From: Nakamurella panacisegetis
Lineage (GTDB): Bacteria > Actinomycetota > Actinomycetes > Mycobacteriales > Nakamurellaceae
Direction of reading: 5' to 3'
DNA: 64,000 bases
NCBI RefSeq assembly: GCF_900104535.1
Contig: NZ_LT629710.1
Span: 4,685,501 to 4,749,500, forward strand
Made by a program: the position numbers and the translations under genes. The notes below the pieces were generated by a model. The model was not told where the DNA came from, did not search any database, and saw only the letters and a program-made list of their open reading frames with translations. How positions within the stretch are numbered: position 1 is the stretch's first letter; every line of letters starts with the position of its first letter. Shown piece by piece: positions 61,390 to 64,000 of this stretch.

Positions 61390-64000
61390 TCACACCCTCG
61401 CCGTCCGTCGGTCATCTGTCACACGGTCGGGCCCAGACTGCAACGGTCCCCGCTGGCCCGGAAGAGTCGAAAGTCCCCACGTCCGACCGGTCCGGCGTCG
61501 TCCGATCCAGCGCCGGATCTCGTCGGCACCCCAGACGACGAACGGGAACGGGATGACCAACGCCAGCTGACTCGCGGTGGGGGTGGCCGTGCCGAACACC
61601 GGGTGCAGGAACGGCACGAAGACGACGGCCGCGGCCAGCACGAGTTCGATCGCGATGGCGCCCAGCAGGAGCGGATTGCTGAACACGCCCGTGCTGCGCA
61701 GCGACGCCCGTTCGGTCCTGGCCGCCATGGCCGCGCCGACCTGGCAGGACACGATCCCCAGCCAGGCGACGGTGGTCGCCTGTTGATAGAGGTGATGCAG
61801 CGGGGTCCCCACGCCGGTCGGGGCGTGCAGAGACCAGCCACCTCGCTGGAGCACCACGAAGAATCCGGCCAGCACCAGACCGGCCGAGATGACCCCGAGG
61901 AACCCCCAGGCCCGGGCCAGCAGACGCGGGCGGATGACGCCTTCGGACCGCGGCCGCGGTGGCCGGCGCATGACGCCCGGTTCGGCCGGTTCACGGCTGA
62001 GGGCCAGCGCCGGAAGGGTATCGGTGAGCAGATCGATGGCCAGCAGCTGCATGACCGTGAGCGGAAGCGGAATGGCCCCGCCCGACAGGGCGAACAACAG
62101 GAACGGGACGATCTCGGGAATCGCGTGGGCGAAGATGTACAGGATGAACTTCCGGACGTTGTCGTAGACCCGGCGCCCCTCTTCCACCGCATCGATGATG
62201 GTGCCGAACCGGTCGTCGGTCAGCACCATGGTCGCCGCCTGGCGGGCCACCTCGGAACCTGACCGCCCCATCGCGACCCCGATGTCGGCCGCCCGCAGCG
62301 CGGGGGCATCGTTGACCCCGTCGCCGGTCATCGCGACGACCTGACCGAGACTCTGCAGAGCATCGGCGATGCGGAGTTTCGCCTCCGGCGAGCTCCGGGC
62401 GAAGATGATCTCACCCGGAGCCTCCAGCACCGCGTCGAGTTGCGCATCGCTCATCGCGTCGAGCTCGGACCCGGTGATCGTTCGGCATCCCCCCGTGCCC
62501 GCGCCGATCCCCACCTGTTGGGCGATCTCGGCCGCGGTGACACCGTTGTCGCCGGTCACGACCAGGATCCGGATGCCGGCGTCATGGGCCCGCGCGATCG
62601 CGTCCGAGGTCCGCTCCCGCGGCGGATCGAGCATCGCGATGATCCCGAGCAGGCACAGATCCTTCTCCACGACCCGCCGATCGACCGGGATCGCCCGCTC
62701 GCCCGGCAGATCCCGCTGTGCGACCGCCAGCAGCCGGAGCCCGCGACGGGCGTACATGTCGAGCACCGCGGCGATCTGCTGTCGATCCTCGTCGGTCAGG
62801 ACGCGGGTGGCGTCCGGGCCGCTGGCAATGCGTGACGCGAGGCCCAGTACCGCCTCCGGCGCGCCTTTGGTGTAGGCGCGGAGATGGTCGCCGTCCGTGT
62901 CGATGGTGCTCATCAGTCGGATCCGGGGATCGAACCGGAAGATCGCCGATCGTCGGATCCCGGACTCCTCCTCGTCACCGATCAGTTGTGCCCCGAGCCG
63001 AACCAGCGCCACCTCGGTCGGGTCGCCACTGGGACCGTCCGGGCCGATCTCGGCGGTGCAGCACCGCACGGCCGCCCGGACCAGCACGGCCACCAACCCG
63101 GACCAGTCGACGCCGGAAACACCGGAGCCGTCCGATCCGTTGATCGCGACCGAACCGTGGGACGTCCACAGGTCGGTGACCTGCATACGATTCTGCGTGA
63201 GCGTCCCGGTCTTGTCGGTGCAGATGACGGTGGTCGAGCCGAGCGTCTCCACGGCCGAGAGCCGTTTGACCACCGCCCCTCTGCGCGCCAGGTCCTGCAC
63301 CCCGACGGCCAGGGCGAGGGTGATCGTCGGCAGCAGGCCCTCGGGCACGTTGGCCACGAGCAGACCGATCGCGAAGCTGACCGCAGCCACGGTCGTCAGC
63401 CCGGCCGCGATCCCCAGGGGCAGAAAGGCCACCGCAACGGCGATGGAGACCAGGGCGATCAGCCGGGCCACCTTGCGGACCTGGACCTCCAGCGGGCTGC
63501 GATCGCCTCCGACCCGCTCGGACAATGCGGCGATCCGGCCGATCTCGGTGTGCATGCCGGTGGCGGTGACCAACACGCGGGCTTCGCCGGCCAGGCAGGC
63601 ACTCCCACTGAAGACCATGTTGTCGGCCTGCAGCAGCGGGACGTCGGCATCACTGGGACCGACGGAGCGATCCAACGGCTGCGACTCGCCGGTCAGCGTG
63701 GACAGATCGACCGTGATGGAACCATCGGTGAGGCGCCCGTCGGCGCTGATCCGGTCGCCCTCCTGCAGGATCAGGATGTCGCCCGGCACCAGTTCGGCGG
63801 CCGCGACGTTCTGGGCCGACCCGTCGCGGAGGGCGCGGGCCTGGTCCGGCAGGTAGGCGGCCAGGGCCTCGACCGCGTGCTCGGCGTGGATCTCCTGGAA
63901 GAAGGCGAAGACGGCATTGAGCACGACCACCGCGAGGATGGCCACCCCGAGGGCCACGCTGTGGTTGACGATGGCCAGGACCGCGGCGACCATGAGCAAC
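61390..64000 (-). CDS. P2-type cation-transporting ATPase (5' end outside window)
   Basis: About 870 C-terminal residues are visible; the frame is open at 64000, so the start lies beyond. Motifs: [13 protein letters not shown] (actuator), [19 protein letters not shown] (M4), [14 protein letters not shown] (phosphorylated Asp), [11 protein letters not shown] (nucleotide binding), [22 protein letters not shown] (hinge) and six C-terminal helices. PEGLLP and an extended C-terminal transmembrane domain place it in the P2A calcium/manganese-type group like mycobacterial CtpF, which is DosR-regulated. Its stop overlaps the alternative start of ppsA. Confidence 0.92.
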   Translation of the reverse strand, partial: LLMVAAVLAIVNHSVALGVAILAVVVLNAVFAFFQEIHAEHAVEALAAYLPDQARALRDGSAQNVAAAELVPGDILILQEGDRISADGRLTDGSITVDLSTLTGESQPLDRSVGPSDADVPLLQADNMVFSGSACLAGEARVLVTATGMHTEIGRIAALSERVGGDRSPLEVQVRKVARLIALVSIAVAVAFLPLGIAAGLTTVAAVSFAIGLLVANVPEGLLPTITLALAVGVQDLARRGAVVKRLSAVETLGSTTVICTDKTGTLTQNRMQVTDLWTSHGSVAINGSDGSGVSGVDWSGLVAVLVRAAVRCCTAEIGPDGPSGDPTEVALVRLGAQLIGDEEESGIRRSAIFRFDPRIRLMSTIDTDGDHLRAYTKGAPEAVLGLASRIASGPDATRVLTDEDRQQIAAVLDMYARRGLRLLAVAQRDLPGERAIPVDRRVVEKDLCLLGIIAMLDPPRERTSDAIARAHDAGIRILVVTGDNGVTAAEIAQQVGIGAGTGGCRTITGSELDAMSDAQLDAVLEAPGEIIFARSSPEAKLRIADALQSLGQVVAMTGDGVNDAPALRAADIGVAMGRSGSEVARQAATMVLTDDRFGTIIDAVEEGRRVYDNVRKFILYIFAHAIPEIVPFLLFALSGGAIPLPLTVMQLLAIDLLTDTLPALALSREPAEPGVMRRPPRPRSEGVIRPRLLARAWGFLGVISAGLVLAGFFVVLQRGGWSLHAPTGVGTPLHHLYQQATTVAWLGIVSCQVGAAMAARTERASLRSTGVFSNPLLLGAIAIELVLAAAVVFVPFLHPVFGTATPTASQLALVIPFPFVVWGADEIRRWIGRRRTGRTWGLSTLPGQRGPLQSGPDRVTDDRRTARV

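Overview
The window is 64 kb of gene-dense, very GC-rich DNA with strong G/C preference at codon third positions, frequent GTG and TTG starts and many 4-nt start/stop overlaps. Gene content points to an actinobacterium: F420-type LLM oxidoreductase, DUF3040, DevS/DosT-type histidine kinase, Acg-type nitroreductase, SigB/SigF-type sigma factors, ChaB/Rho-N and DUF6582 small proteins. A Nakamurella/Frankiales-like organism is my guess and was not tested. I saw no rRNA, tRNA, IS element, prophage or CRISPR array. Both ends cut genes.

Layout. 0-1.6 kb: end of an unknown gene, a VOC protein, a repeat-bearing hypothetical, and two small mutually similar ORFs that share a terminator. 1.7-5.0 kb (minus): a coupled operon of acyl-CoA-dehydrogenase-like protein, PIG-L deacetylase/methyltransferase fusion and GT2 glycosyltransferase. 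5.2-20.7 kb: mostly housekeeping and stress genes (Cys/Met PLP enzyme, DinB, sigma factor, two CBS proteins, MsrA, SGNH hydrolase, PLD-like protein, Baeyer-Villiger-type monooxygenase, membrane glycosyltransferase, EamA exporter divergent from a CGNR regulator, GH13 trehalose-synthase-like enzyme, OsmC). 19.7-25.2 kb (minus): IlvD/Edd dehydratase, FAD/Fe-S D-lactate dehydrogenase and zinc dehydrogenase, probably a sugar-acid or hydroxy-acid catabolic operon. 25.4-35.1 kb: CoA-transferase-fold racemase, a frameshifted HtrA-like protease, htpG, a lipoprotein, a ScyD-like secreted beta-propeller, an LLM oxidoreductase and a class III aminotransferase.

35.1-41.8 kb is the most intriguing region. 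A three-module membrane protein (CDP-alcohol phosphatidyltransferase, membrane domain, sulfatase/LTA-synthase-like domain) diverges from a tightly coupled five-gene operon: BchC-like dehydrogenase, atypical 6-pyruvoyl-tetrahydropterin-synthase homologue, GT4 glycosyltransferase, LPG-synthase-type flippase-like membrane protein and RibD-C-type reductase. Pterin/pyrimidine chemistry, sugar transfer and phospholipid headgroup chemistry together suggest an uncharacterised envelope-linked molecule.

41.9-64 kb resembles a dormancy/hypoxia island: a second sigma factor, ChaB-like protein, DUF3040, PNPOx-like protein, DevS-type kinase, M50-CBS protease, HAD-ATPase fusion, Acg-type nitroreductase, two universal stress proteins, HtpX, LemA, CBS/BON proteins, a split cytochrome b with a small membrane subunit, DUF302, PEP synthase and a P-type ATPase. 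At least eight sequences resembling the DosR/DevR box (GGGACTTTNGTCCC-like) lie upstream of these genes, and none were noticed elsewhere in the window. The kinase gene shows a sharp reversal of strand base skew at the junction of its GAF and kinase parts.
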